From Microbacterium marinum (GTDB taxonomy: Bacteria; Actinomycetota; Actinomycetes; Actinomycetales; Microbacteriaceae), in NCBI RefSeq assembly GCF_014204835.1, contig NZ_JACHMD010000001.1, positions 1,674,001 to 1,738,000 of the forward strand: a stretch of DNA of 64,000 bases, written 5' to 3'. The position numbers were made by a program, and so were the translations under genes. The notes under the pieces were generated by a model. It had not been told where the DNA came from, ran no database searches, and saw nothing but the letters and a program-made list of their open reading frames with translations. Positions within the stretch are counted from its first letter, which is position 1; the number at the start of each line of letters is the position of its first letter. Positions 27,582 through 35,956 of this stretch are shown here, in pieces.

Positions 27582-28315
27582 CCGCGACCACCCGTGCCGA
27601 CGGCCGCTCCGTCGACCAGCTGCGCCCTGTCACCATCGAACGAGGGTGGAGTGCTCACGCCGAAGGGTCGGCCCTGATCTCGTTCGGGGGCACCAAGGTG
27701 CTGTGCACCGCCTCGTTCACGAACGGCGTTCCGCGGTGGCTCACCGGCAAGGGGAAGGGCTGGGTCACGGCGGAGTACGCGATGCTGCCGCGGGCGACCA
27801 ATTCGCGCAACGACCGCGAGTCGATCAAGGGCAAGGTCGGCGGCCGCACCCACGAGATCTCGCGCCTCATCGGCCGCGCGCTGCGCGCCGTCGTCGACAC
27901 CAAGGCGCTCGGAGAGAACACCATCGTCATCGACTGCGACGTGCTGCAGGCCGACGGCGGCACGCGTACCGCGGCGATCACCGGAGCGTACGTCGCCCTC
28001 GCCGATGCCATCGAGTGGGGTCGCGCGAAGGGCTTCGTCGGCAAGAATGCGAAGGCCCTCATCGATTCCGTCTCGGCCGTGTCGGTGGGCATCATCGACG
28101 GCGAGCCGATGCTCGACCTTGCATACGTCGAGGACGTCCGCGCCGAGACCGACATGAACATCGTCGTCACCGGTCGCGGGCTCTTCGTCGAAGTCCAGGG
28201 GACGGCTGAGGGCGCCCCCTTCGACAAGCGCGAGCTCGACGCGCTGCTGGAGCTCGGGGTCGCGGGCTGCGGCTCGCTGCGTGACGAGCAGAGCGCGGCG
28301 CTGGCGGCATCCTGA
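27578..28315 (+). CDS. rph: Ribonuclease PH
   Basis: A 245-residue phosphate-dependent 3'-5' exoribonuclease that trims tRNA 3' ends. [20 protein letters not shown] and [18 protein letters not shown] are hallmark RNase PH sequences, and the phosphate site [15 protein letters not shown] is intact. Its ATG overlaps the murI stop, and its stop overlaps the rdgB start by one base (TGATG). Confidence 0.97.
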   Translation: MTATTRADGRSVDQLRPVTIERGWSAHAEGSALISFGGTKVLCTASFTNGVPRWLTGKGKGWVTAEYAMLPRATNSRNDRESIKGKVGGRTHEISRLIGRALRAVVDTKALGENTIVIDCDVLQADGGTRTAAITGAYVALADAIEWGRAKGFVGKNAKALIDSVSAVSVGIIDGEPMLDLAYVEDVRAETDMNIVVTGRGLFVEVQGTAEGAPFDKRELDALLELGVAGCGSLRDEQSAALAAS

Positions 28316-28920
28316 TGACGGATGCCACACCTCGGCGTCAGGTCGTCCTCGCGACGCACAACGCGCACAAGGTCGAGGAGTTCGGCGCGATCGTCGCGGC
28401 GACGCGTCCCGACCTCGAGGTGATCGGTTACGACGGTCCCGAGCCGGTCGAGGACGGCGTGACCTTCGCGGCGAACGCGCTGATCAAGGCGCGAGCGGCA
28501 GCGGCGCACACCGGCCTGCCTGCGATGGCGGACGATTCCGGCATCAGTGTCGACGTGCTCGGCGGCTCGCCCGGGGTGTTCTCCGCGTACTGGGCCGGGC
28601 ACCGCAAGGACGGCGTCGCCAACTACGAGCTGCTCCTCGATCAGCTGTCCGACGTCGCCGACCCGCATCGCGCGGCTCAGTTCGTGTCGACGATCGCCCT
28701 CGTCGTGCCCGGTGGTGCCGAGCACGTCGTCGAGGGTGTGTGGCGCGGACGGCTCGCGACCGCGCCCCGGGGTGAGAACGGCTTCGGGTACGACCCCGTG
28801 TTCCTGCCGGACGATGCCGACGGCCGTTCCGCCGCCGAGCTCACCCCGGAAGAGAAGAACGCGACCTCGCACCGGGCGCGCGCCTTCGTGTCGTTGGCTC
28901 CGCTGCTCAGCGCGCTGTGA
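28315..28920 (+). CDS. rdgB: Non-canonical purine NTP pyrophosphatase (XTP/dITP diphosphatase)
   Basis: A 201-residue HAM1/RdgB-family enzyme that removes dITP and XTP from the nucleotide pool. VLATHNAHKVEEF is the substrate-loop start, ADDSGISVDVLGG holds the metal ligands, and GFGYDPVFLPDD is the purine-recognition motif. It closes the murI-rph-rdgB operon, a linkage common in actinobacteria. Confidence 0.96.
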   Translation: MTDATPRRQVVLATHNAHKVEEFGAIVAATRPDLEVIGYDGPEPVEDGVTFAANALIKARAAAAHTGLPAMADDSGISVDVLGGSPGVFSAYWAGHRKDGVANYELLLDQLSDVADPHRAAQFVSTIALVVPGGAEHVVEGVWRGRLATAPRGENGFGYDPVFLPDDADGRSAAELTPEEKNATSHRARAFVSLAPLLSAL

Positions 28921-28995
28921 CCTGAGGCGCTGAGCCTGAGAATCGGACTCATTCCCGAGTTCGCCGATCAGGCGGATCGGGCGGCCGCGCCGTCG

Positions 28996-29001
28996 TAGCC
29001 T
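28996..29001 (+). promoter_or_regulatory. -10 box TAGCCT for the cation transporter gene
   Basis: TAGCCT lies 7 nt before the ATG at 29008, giving the transporter its own leaderless promoter after the rdgB operon. Confidence 0.55.
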
Positions 29002-29007
29002 CGAGTC

Positions 29008-29919
29008 ATGCACGACCACGCGCCCGCCGGCATCCGCTCCGGGCACCCTCGTCGCCTCCTCGCGATCTCGCTCGGGATCACCGCGACCGTGCTCGTGGTG
29101 CAGGTGATCGGCGCGGTGCTGACAGGCTCGCTCGCCCTCCTCGCGGACGCCGGACACATGTTCACGGACAGCTCGGGCCTCGTGATCGCTCTGATCGCGG
29201 CGTCGGTGGCGGCGCGACCAGCCGATGAGCGCCAGACGTACGGGTATCAGCGGGCGGAGGTGTTCGGAGCCCTGCTGAACGCGGTCATCCTGATCGCGCT
29301 CGGCGCCTGGATCGCCGTCGAAGCCGTTCGGCGCCTGATGAGTCCCGCAGACGCCGAGGTGCAGGGCCTGCCGATGCTCGTGGTGGCGATCATCGGCCTC
29401 GTCGCCAACGGTGTCTCGCTCTACGTTCTGAGCAGCGCACAGCGGACGAGCATCAACGTGCGAGGAGCCTATCTCGAGGTGCTCGGCGACCTCCTGGGGT
29501 CTGTCGTCGTGCTCGTCGCTGCGGCGGTCATCTGGGTGACGGGGTGGATGCCGGCCGACGCCGTCGCCTCGCTCGTCATCGCGGCGCTGATCGTCCCCCG
29601 GGCGATCAGCCTGCTGCGCGAGGTCTTCGCCGTCTTGGGTGAGCGCGCGCCGGCGGGCACGCGCGTCGCGGACATCCGCGACCACATCCTCGGGACGGAG
29701 GGCGTGGTCGACGTGCACGACGTTCACGTCTGGCAGCTCACGCGCGGCGCGCCCGTGTTCACCGCCCACGTGGTGGTCGCACCGGAGCTGTTCGCCGACG
29801 AGGGGGCGGGGGAGCTGCTCTCGCGCCTGCAGACGTGTCTGTCGCACCACTTCGATGTGGCGCACTCGACCTTCCAGCTCGAGCCCGCGGGGCATATCGA
29901 GCACGACGCTCACGCCTGA
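29008..29919 (+). CDS. Cation diffusion facilitator (CzcD/ZitB-like)
   Basis: A 303-residue proton-coupled exporter, likely for zinc or a related divalent cation. Six hydrophobic segments are visible. The TM2 metal site is LLADAGHMFTDSSGL (Asp/His/Asp) and the TM5 site lies in GDLLGSVVVLVAAAVIWVTG. The C-terminal cytoplasmic domain carries VHDVHVWQLTRG, typical of CzcD-type members. The leaderless promoter 7 nt upstream supports the chosen ATG. Confidence 0.93.
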   Translation: MHDHAPAGIRSGHPRRLLAISLGITATVLVVQVIGAVLTGSLALLADAGHMFTDSSGLVIALIAASVAARPADERQTYGYQRAEVFGALLNAVILIALGAWIAVEAVRRLMSPADAEVQGLPMLVVAIIGLVANGVSLYVLSSAQRTSINVRGAYLEVLGDLLGSVVVLVAAAVIWVTGWMPADAVASLVIAALIVPRAISLLREVFAVLGERAPAGTRVADIRDHILGTEGVVDVHDVHVWQLTRGAPVFTAHVVVAPELFADEGAGELLSRLQTCLSHHFDVAHSTFQLEPAGHIEHDAHA

Positions 29920-29929
29920 TGCGTGGCGC

Positions 29930-32314
29930 TCAAGCTTCGGCTTCCACCTCCGCGGGTGCCTTATCGGGTCGGATGCCGCGCCAGCGGGCATGCCGCAGGG
30001 TGCCGTTCGGCGTCGCCTCGGCGTACTCGACCTCGCCGACCACTTCCGGCCGGACCCACAGGGCGTCGGACGCCTCGACCGCACCGATGTCGACGAACGG
30101 GTTCACGTCGTCGCGCAGCGGTTCGAGGAGTGCCGTCAGTCGCGCCAGCGTCGCGTCACTGAAGCCCGACCCGACCCGGCCCACGTAGCGGAGGCCGTCC
30201 GGCCCCGGGATTCCCATCAGCAGCGAACCGATCGTGCCGGATCGACCGCCCTTGCCGGGACGGATGCCGCCGATGACCACGTCCTGCATCAGCGTCAGCT
30301 TCACCTTCAGCCAATGCTCGCTCCGCTGCCCCCTGCGGTAGGTCGACGACGGGTCCTTCACCACGACGCCTTCCAAGCCGAGCCGCTCCGCCGTCGCGAG
30401 GGCGTCGTCGACGTCGTCCGCGACGGGAGGGACGACGATCGCGTCGATCGCGCTGCCTGCCACCGCCTCCAGGAGCTCGCGACGCTGTGCGAGGGGGAGC
30501 GGGGCGGCATCCGTCCCGTCGATCTCGAGCACGTCGAACAGCATGAACTGCACGGGGATCCGCCGGGCCTCGCGCTCGATCTCGGCTCGCCCGGTGAGAT
30601 GTATCCGGTGCTGCAGGAGGGAGAAGCTCGGCCGATTCCGTTCGTCGAGCGCGACGATCTCGCCGTCGACCACGCACGGTCGCGTTCCCAGACCGGCATC
30701 GATCGCCGTCAGCTCGGGGTATCGGCCGGTGATGTCTGTCCCGCTGCGGGCACGGAGCTGCAGTCGCGCGCCGTCCCAGATGCCGATCGCCCGAACACCG
30801 TCCCACTTGAACTCCACCCACGGTCCCCAGCGCTCGGCGGCGCGGCGCGCGAGCGGGGGTGTGGACGAGCTCGCGAGCATCGGAGCGAGGTCGCGTGGCC
30901 CGGGAGCGGTCCTGTCGACCCCGCGGGGGGACCGCGGGCGGGCCGGCGGGCCGGCGGCATCCGTCTTCATCCGGTGCAGGAGCCACTGCGACTTCTCACC
31001 GCTCCCGCTCGTGCGGATGAGGGCGAGTCGCGCCGAGCCGAGGGGGCCGTCGTCCCGCCCGGTCGCGGTGAAGATCACTTCGTCATCGCGCCACTTCTCC
31101 AGCGTGAACGTGCCGGCGTCCCAGATCGACATCGACCCGGCGCCATACTCGCCGGCGGGGATGTCACCGGCGAAGTCGAGATACTCCATCGGATGCGGTT
31201 CGGTCATCACGGCGAGGTGGTTCTTCGAGGGCGAGTCCGGGATGCCGCGGGGCACCGCCCAGCTGACGAGTACCCCGTCCCGTTCCAGTCGCAGGTCGTA
31301 GTGGAGCCGGCGGGCGTGATGCTCCTGGATGACGAAGCGGGAGGCATCTCCCTGGCGGGCCGCGGCGGGGGAGTCAGGCACAGGCTCGGGGGTGCGCTCG
31401 GCCGATCGCTTCGCGATGTACGACGTCAAGGGTCCGCCTCCGGCAGGCGCGAGTGCGGCGAACAGATCGCCGCGCTCCGCGACGCGGCTGAGCACCTCGT
31501 CGAGAAGGAGGTGCCGGAGGTCGGGGTCCGCCAGTTCGTCCCAGGAGCGGGGAGCGGCGACGGTGGGACGGTCTCGACCGCGGAGCGAGTACGGTGCGAT
31601 CGTCGTCTTCTTGCCGTTGTTCTGGCTCCAGTCGAGGAACACCTTGCCGGGCCGGAGCGCCTTCGACATCTGACTGACCACGAGGTCGGGATGGTCGGCC
31701 TCGAGGGCGCGCGCGAGTTCCTTGGCGAACGCGCTGATCTCCTCGCTCGTCCGCGAACCGTCGAGCGGCGCGTACAGGTGGATGCCTTTGCTCCCACTGG
31801 TGACCGGCAGCGGTGCCATGCCGAGGTCTTCGAGGATCGCCTTCGCCCATCGAGCGACCTCGGCGCACTCGGTCAGTCCGATGCCGGGACCCGGGTCGAG
31901 GTCGAGGACGAGACGGTCGGGACGCTGTCGTCGCCCCTCCTCGTCGAAACGCCACTGGGGGACGTGGAGCTCGATGGACGCGACCTGGGCGAGGTACACG
32001 AGGGTGGGGATGCCGTCGGCGAGCGGATAGTCCTTCGCGCCCGTCGAGTGCTCGATGGGCCGGCGTGCGACCCAGGACGGCGCGCCCGCTTCGAGGTGCT
32101 TCGCGAAGAACGACCCTTCGCCGGTGCCGTCGGGCCATCGGATGCGGGTGATGGGCCGCCCGTCGAGGTGCGGCAGCATGACGGGGGCCACCCGGGTCAG
32201 GTAGTCGATCACCTCGCCCTTGGTCGTGCCCGTCTCGGGGTACATGACCTTGTCGAGATTGGTGAGCCGCAGGCGACGTCCGTCGACGACGACGTCCTGC
32301 GGAGCGGCTGGCAT
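29930..32314 (-). CDS. ligD: Multifunctional non-homologous end-joining ligase LigD (polymerase-phosphoesterase-ligase)
   Basis: A 794-residue enzyme that trims, fills and seals double-strand breaks held by Ku. The N-terminal AEP polymerase domain (about 1-290) has LVLDLDPGPG as its metal site. The 3'-phosphoesterase (about 320-450) is marked by HHARRLHYDLRLERDG. The ATP-dependent ligase (about 480-794) has its adenylated Lys in VEFKWDGVRAIGIW. The domain order is that of mycobacterial LigD. It is divergent from ku with a 60-nt gap. Confidence 0.95.
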   Translation of the reverse strand: MPAAPQDVVVDGRRLRLTNLDKVMYPETGTTKGEVIDYLTRVAPVMLPHLDGRPITRIRWPDGTGEGSFFAKHLEAGAPSWVARRPIEHSTGAKDYPLADGIPTLVYLAQVASIELHVPQWRFDEEGRRQRPDRLVLDLDPGPGIGLTECAEVARWAKAILEDLGMAPLPVTSGSKGIHLYAPLDGSRTSEEISAFAKELARALEADHPDLVVSQMSKALRPGKVFLDWSQNNGKKTTIAPYSLRGRDRPTVAAPRSWDELADPDLRHLLLDEVLSRVAERGDLFAALAPAGGGPLTSYIAKRSAERTPEPVPDSPAAARQGDASRFVIQEHHARRLHYDLRLERDGVLVSWAVPRGIPDSPSKNHLAVMTEPHPMEYLDFAGDIPAGEYGAGSMSIWDAGTFTLEKWRDDEVIFTATGRDDGPLGSARLALIRTSGSGEKSQWLLHRMKTDAAGPPARPRSPRGVDRTAPGPRDLAPMLASSSTPPLARRAAERWGPWVEFKWDGVRAIGIWDGARLQLRARSGTDITGRYPELTAIDAGLGTRPCVVDGEIVALDERNRPSFSLLQHRIHLTGRAEIEREARRIPVQFMLFDVLEIDGTDAAPLPLAQRRELLEAVAGSAIDAIVVPPVADDVDDALATAERLGLEGVVVKDPSSTYRRGQRSEHWLKVKLTLMQDVVIGGIRPGKGGRSGTIGSLLMGIPGPDGLRYVGRVGSGFSDATLARLTALLEPLRDDVNPFVDIGAVEASDALWVRPEVVGEVEYAEATPNGTLRHARWRGIRPDKAPAEVEAEA

Positions 32315-32374
32315 GCGCCCAGATTAGTGCGCAACCCCTATGGCGGCGGGCTGTGACGGGTGTCTACTGGTGGG

Positions 32375-33238
32375 ATGAGAGCGATCTGGAAAGGTGCGCT
32401 GACCTTCGGGCTCGTGAACGTCCCCGTCAAGGTGTACTCGGCGACGGAGGACCACGACGTGTCGTTGCACCAGGTGCACGCGGCCGACGGCGGTCGCATC
32501 CGATATCAGCGGATCTGCGAGATCGACGGCGAGGTGGTGCCGTATGCCGACATCGACAAGGCCTACGACGACGGCGAGCGGACAGTGGTCCTCACGTCCG
32601 ACGACTTCGCTGCGCTCCCCAGTGAGCGCAGCCGTGAGATCGAGGTCGTCGAGTTCGTGCCGACCGAGCAGATCGACCTGCTGACCCTCGACAAGGCCTA
32701 CTACCTCGAACCCGACTCGAGCTCTCCGAAGGCGTACGTTCTGCTGCGGCGGACACTCGAACAGACCGATCGCACCGCGATCGTCCGCTTCGCGCTCCGC
32801 CAGAAGACGCGGCTCGCCGCGCTCCGCGTCCGGGGCGACGTGCTCGTGCTGCAGACGCTCCTGTGGGCCGACGAGGTGCGGGAGGTGTCGTTCCCGTCGC
32901 TGGAGGAGACGGTGCGGATCTCCAGCAAGGAGCTCGAACTCTCGGCATCCCTCGTCGACAGCTTCTCGAGCGACTTCGACCCGACCGAATTCACCGACGA
33001 GTACCAGCAGGAGCTGCGCACGCTGATCGAGGCGAAGCTCGAGAAGGGCGACGCGTTCGACACCGCGGAGACGTTCGGTGAGAAGACGGATGCCGCGGGC
33101 GGCGAGGTCATCGACCTGATGGAGGCCCTGCGGGCCAGCGTCGAGAAGAGCCGGGCCGCGCGGTCGGGCAAGGCCGCTGCCGGCGACGACGCGAAGCCCG
33201 CGGCGAAGAAGAAGCCGGCGAAGAAGAAGGCATCGTGA
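32375..33238 (+). CDS. ku: DNA end-binding protein Ku
   Basis: A 287-residue homodimeric Ku that encircles DNA ends and recruits LigD. IWKGALTFGLVNVPVKVYS and VKVYSATEDHDVSLHQVH are the conserved start, and FVPTEQIDLLTLDKAYYLEP the core. The end is a basic Lys/Ala-rich tail (AKKKPAKKKAS), which in mycobacterial Ku aids DNA binding. The start is the ATG at 32375; an ATG five codons earlier is less conserved. Confidence 0.95.
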   Translation: MRAIWKGALTFGLVNVPVKVYSATEDHDVSLHQVHAADGGRIRYQRICEIDGEVVPYADIDKAYDDGERTVVLTSDDFAALPSERSREIEVVEFVPTEQIDLLTLDKAYYLEPDSSSPKAYVLLRRTLEQTDRTAIVRFALRQKTRLAALRVRGDVLVLQTLLWADEVREVSFPSLEETVRISSKELELSASLVDSFSSDFDPTEFTDEYQQELRTLIEAKLEKGDAFDTAETFGEKTDAAGGEVIDLMEALRASVEKSRAARSGKAAAGDDAKPAAKKKPAKKKAS

Positions 33239-33250
33239 GCGACGCCTGAG

Positions 33251-34021
33251 TCAGCGGGTCGGGCGCTCGTCGTCAGGGCGCTCGTCGAAGGCCTCGCGCT
33301 CGAGGACGAGCTCCTGCGCCTCAGCCGCGTCGGTCACGCCGTCGGGACCGGCCGCCATCTCACGGCGGACCTTCCGCTTCTCGGCGAAGTAGTGCCAGAC
33401 GATGAAGACGATCGTCCCGGCGACAGCGACGAGCAGGATCACGTCGATGTACTCGGCGACGAACTCGCCGACGCCCGGGATGAGGCTCACGAGGTAGCCG
33501 ATCACCGTGAGCCCGAAGCCCCAGAGGACGGCGCCGATGAGGTTGTACAGCGAGTACTTGTGCCACGACATCTTGCCGACGCCGGCGGCGACGGGTGCGA
33601 ACGTGCGCACGATGGGCACGAAGCGCGCGAGGATGACCGTCACGCCGCCGTACCGCTCGAAGAACGCGTTGGTGCGTTCGACGTTGCTGCGGCTGAACAG
33701 GCCCGATTCCTTGCGCTCGAACACCGCCGGTCCGCCCTTGCGGCCGATCAGGTAGCCCACTTCTCCGCCGACGAACGCGGCGAGGCCGATGAGGAGGCCC
33801 ACCACCCACACGTTGACGCCGAAGACGCCGTTGGGTGCGTGGGTCACCGGGTTGGAGAGGAGCCCCGCCATGATCAGCAGCGTGTCGCCCGGGAGGAGGA
33901 AGCCGACGAGCAGACCCGTCTCGGCGAAGACGATGAAACAGACCACGACGAGGGCCCACGGGCCGGCCGCGTTGATGATCGTCTCGGGGTCGAGCCAGGG
34001 GATCAGAGCGAAAGGGTGCAC
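33251..34021 (-). CDS. DedA-family membrane protein
   Basis: A 256-residue DedA/SNARE-associated membrane protein. Family features are FAETGLLVGFLLPGDTLLI (with the conserved Glu and PG) and ARFVPIVRTFAPVAAGVG (with the conserved basic residues). Recent work assigns such proteins to undecaprenyl-phosphate or phospholipid flipping. About five hydrophobic segments and a charged C-terminal tail are visible. The GTG start follows GAGGAAG; the frame opens further upstream, into the tRNA region. Confidence 0.9.
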   Translation of the reverse strand: MHPFALIPWLDPETIINAAGPWALVVVCFIVFAETGLLVGFLLPGDTLLIMAGLLSNPVTHAPNGVFGVNVWVVGLLIGLAAFVGGEVGYLIGRKGGPAVFERKESGLFSRSNVERTNAFFERYGGVTVILARFVPIVRTFAPVAAGVGKMSWHKYSLYNLIGAVLWGFGLTVIGYLVSLIPGVGEFVAEYIDVILLVAVAGTIVFIVWHYFAEKRKVRREMAAGPDGVTDAAEAQELVLEREAFDERPDDERPTR

Positions 34022-34096
34022 GGGGCTTCCTCGGTGACGGCACGCCAGGACGGCGCGGTGGTTCGGGATGCAAGGGTGACGCAGCGGACTGCCTCG

Positions 34097-34178
34097 TGCG
34101 GAAGGTGGGACTTGAACCCACACGCCCGAAGGCACAGGAACCTAAATCCTGCGTGTCTGCCGATTTCACCACTCCCGC
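34097..34178 (-). tRNA. tRNA-Leu (TAG)
   Basis: An 82-nt class II tRNA with a long variable arm (TGCCTTCGGGCG). The anticodon stem CAGGA/TCCTG encloses TTTAGGT, so the anticodon is TAG, reading CUA/CUN leucine codons. The T-loop is GGTTCAAGTCC. The acceptor stem is GCGGGAG/CTTCCGC with one G-T pair. The CCA end is not encoded. Neither of the nearby mobile elements uses it as an attachment site. Confidence 0.95.
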
Positions 34179-34293
34179 GAGTGCGTTCAGTCTAGGTGTC
34201 CGAGCCCGCGAGTCCGGTGAGCGGCCCCTCGCTCCCGCGGGGCGTGTGGATAACTTCGTCCGCCTGGCGAGGCCGTTGGAATGATCGCTGACC

Positions 34294-34770
34294 ATGAGCT
34301 TCGCGACCGTGACAGGCCCCCGGACAGGGCTCGACGTCGTCGCCGAGCGCGTGCGGGAACGACTCCGCTCGGAGGAGGTCGATCCGGCTCGTGACCCCGA
34401 CCGCGCCGCGCACATCGCGCGCAGCGAGGTGCGTCGGCACAACGACTTCGCCCTCGCACGCGGCGTCGACGTGATCGACGACGAGGCGGCATCCGTTCGT
34501 GCCCTCCTCGCCTCCGTCGCAGGCTACGGGCCCGTGCAGGCGCTGCTCGACGACCCGGAGGTCGAGGAGATCTGGATCAATGCGCCGGATCGCATCTATG
34601 TCGCCCGAGGTGGCCGGAGCGAACGAGCCCCGCTGGTGCTCAGCGAGACCGCGGTGCGAGACCTCGTCGAGCGGATGCTGCAGGCCACGGGGCGCCGCGT
34701 CGACCTCAGCCAACCGTTCGTCGACGCCTCCCTTCCCGACGGCTCACGCCTGCACGTCGTGATCCCGGAC
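34294..34770 (+). pseudogene. tadA: tadA (CpaF-type secretion ATPase), 5' part, cut by a mobile element
   Basis: The reading frame starts normally (MSFATVTGPRTGL) and encodes the N-terminal domain of a TadA/CpaF-family ATPase that powers Tad pilus assembly (LLDDPEVEEIWINAPDRIYV, then SLPDGSRLHVVIPD). After Asp at 34768-34770 the sequence departs from the family and reaches a TAA at 34794. The next expected residues (ITRRHWAVNIRKF) are found 15 kb away at 49747. The Walker boxes are on the far piece, so the gene cannot make a working ATPase unless the element excises. Confidence 0.92.
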
Positions 34771-34794
34771 ACTGGCGGAGTCAAATATTCGTAA

Positions 34795-35138
34795 GTGCAC
34801 AATTCCCCGGCTCGCCGATGGTGAGTCCCCATCCTCTCTAAAGTAATCGGGCCACCCGTGCGCTTCGATGAGCGCTCATCACGGTCGGCGGCGCTCCCGT
34901 CCATCTCTCGTCACAGGCCCACGCTGGCTCGTACACGCATCGAGACACCGAGGCCGACGAGGACGCCGAGTGGGTCCGGTCGAGTGGATTCGCACGGTCC
35001 CAGTGAACGACGCGTACTGGGAGAACGGGGCTGTTTGCGAACCAGAACAGCGCCTGCACGCTGCGACAGGAACTCTCCCTCGACCGCATTGACCAGCACT
35101 TCGACGTGATAGCGAAGGCGAGTGAGTTTCTCGCAGCG
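34795..35138. other. Left end of the element, no convincing gene
   Basis: Open frames here are short and mutually overlapping, and none has a recognisable motif. A minus-strand frame in register with the acetyltransferase gene continues past its TAG stop to 34911 (with RCEKLTRLRYHVEVLVNAVE); this might be decayed coding sequence. Confidence 0.4.
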
Positions 35139-35720
35139 CTATCGGTGCCAGGCCCTGCGTCGCAGCATCTGCATGTCGGTGCTACCTGGTTCCAGTCCTT
35201 CGTCGATGAATCCGGCGCGCTCGGCGACATGCCGCGCTACTGTGCTCGCCGGTCGGGTGCGTACGACGATGTCCACTCCGGTTGCGACGAGCGGCGCGAT
35301 CTCTATAGCGCGGTCGAGTACGATCCTGGCCAGACCACGGCCCTGGGCCGCTCTGGCGAACCGGTAGTAGACGTTGAGCACTGGCCGGCCGGCCAGCGTG
35401 TGGTGCTGGATGCCGCCGAGGCCCGCGAGCACCCGGTCGGCGTCATCGCTGTCGGCTCCCGCGACGCCGTCGGGCCACACCGCGCTCGGCACGAGCACCG
35501 CCCAATAACCGAACCCGTGCTCGGCCCAGTGGGCGCGCATCGGGGCGAGGAACCTGGCGGTGTGATCGGGGTCGGGATGGGTCTCCTGCGGGTCGTGCCG
35601 ATAGACGGCTGGGTCGCGGTGGACGGCGAACACCCCCGGAACGTCGGCGTCGGCGGGTGGGCGCAGCAGCACGCCGGACGCATCTGTGATCCGCCCCCAC
35701 CGGACCCCGCTCGGGGTCAT
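35139..35720 (-). CDS. GNAT-family N-acetyltransferase
   Basis: A 193-residue acetyl-CoA-dependent acetyltransferase. LLRPPADADVPGVFAVHRDP is the family's N-terminal start (RimJ-like branch), and YRFARAAQGRGLARIVLDRA contains the acetyl-CoA pyrophosphate-binding loop (Q-x-x-G-x-G/A, here QGRGLA). HVAERAGFIDEG near the C-terminus matches the A-x-x-x-G-F signature. The acceptor is unknown. The ATG overlaps the stop of the upstream small gene (ATGA), and it appears to be the last gene of the helR operon. Confidence 0.82.
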   Translation of the reverse strand: MTPSGVRWGRITDASGVLLRPPADADVPGVFAVHRDPAVYRHDPQETHPDPDHTARFLAPMRAHWAEHGFGYWAVLVPSAVWPDGVAGADSDDADRVLAGLGGIQHHTLAGRPVLNVYYRFARAAQGRGLARIVLDRAIEIAPLVATGVDIVVRTRPASTVARHVAERAGFIDEGLEPGSTDMQMLRRRAWHR

Positions 35721-35929
35721 GAGCTGAAGGTGACGACTACGACGAGGATCGCGACCAAGACATCAAGCACTCCGCAGAATTCCGCGAGGTGACGGCTCAC
35801 CACTCGGCGGGCGCGATGGTGGTAGAAGTCCCACGCCGCGTGACCGAGTAGCGCAAGCGCCACGAGCAGGCCCCCGACCGTCGGAGCAAGTTGCAGGACG
35901 AGCAGCGCAGCGGCGCCCATCACGAGCAT
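35717..35929 (-). CDS. Small membrane protein of the helR operon
   Basis: A 70-residue protein with two hydrophobic helices around a polar loop, GHAAWDFYHHRARRVVSRHL. I do not recognise the family. It starts 27 nt after the helR stop and ends in a 4-nt overlap with the acetyltransferase, so it is probably a real member of the operon. The start is uncertain: there are two in-frame ATGs (35929 and 35920). Confidence 0.6.
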   Translation of the reverse strand: MLVMGAAALLVLQLAPTVGGLLVALALLGHAAWDFYHHRARRVVSRHLAEFCGVLDVLVAILVVVVTFSS

Positions 35930-35956
35930 CGCTGCCGTCTGGAGCGGCAGCGACCA

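Noticed and set aside
27655..30084. Minus-strand open frame of 809 codons
   Set aside because: It lies antisense to murI-rph-rdgB and the cation transporter, has low-complexity Arg/His/Asp composition, and matches no family. It is a GC-driven shadow.
29639..32356. Plus-strand open frame of 905 codons
   Set aside because: It is antisense to ligD, whose three domains are unmistakable. The composition is that of a shadow frame.
34097..34178. tRNA-Leu as the integration site of the ~15-kb element
   Set aside because: The element starts about 590 nt away inside tadA, and the tRNA 3' end is not repeated at the other junction.
34911..35230. Small gene downstream of the GNAT gene
   Set aside because: Only short frames without motifs or translation signals; one merely continues the acetyltransferase frame beyond its stop codon.
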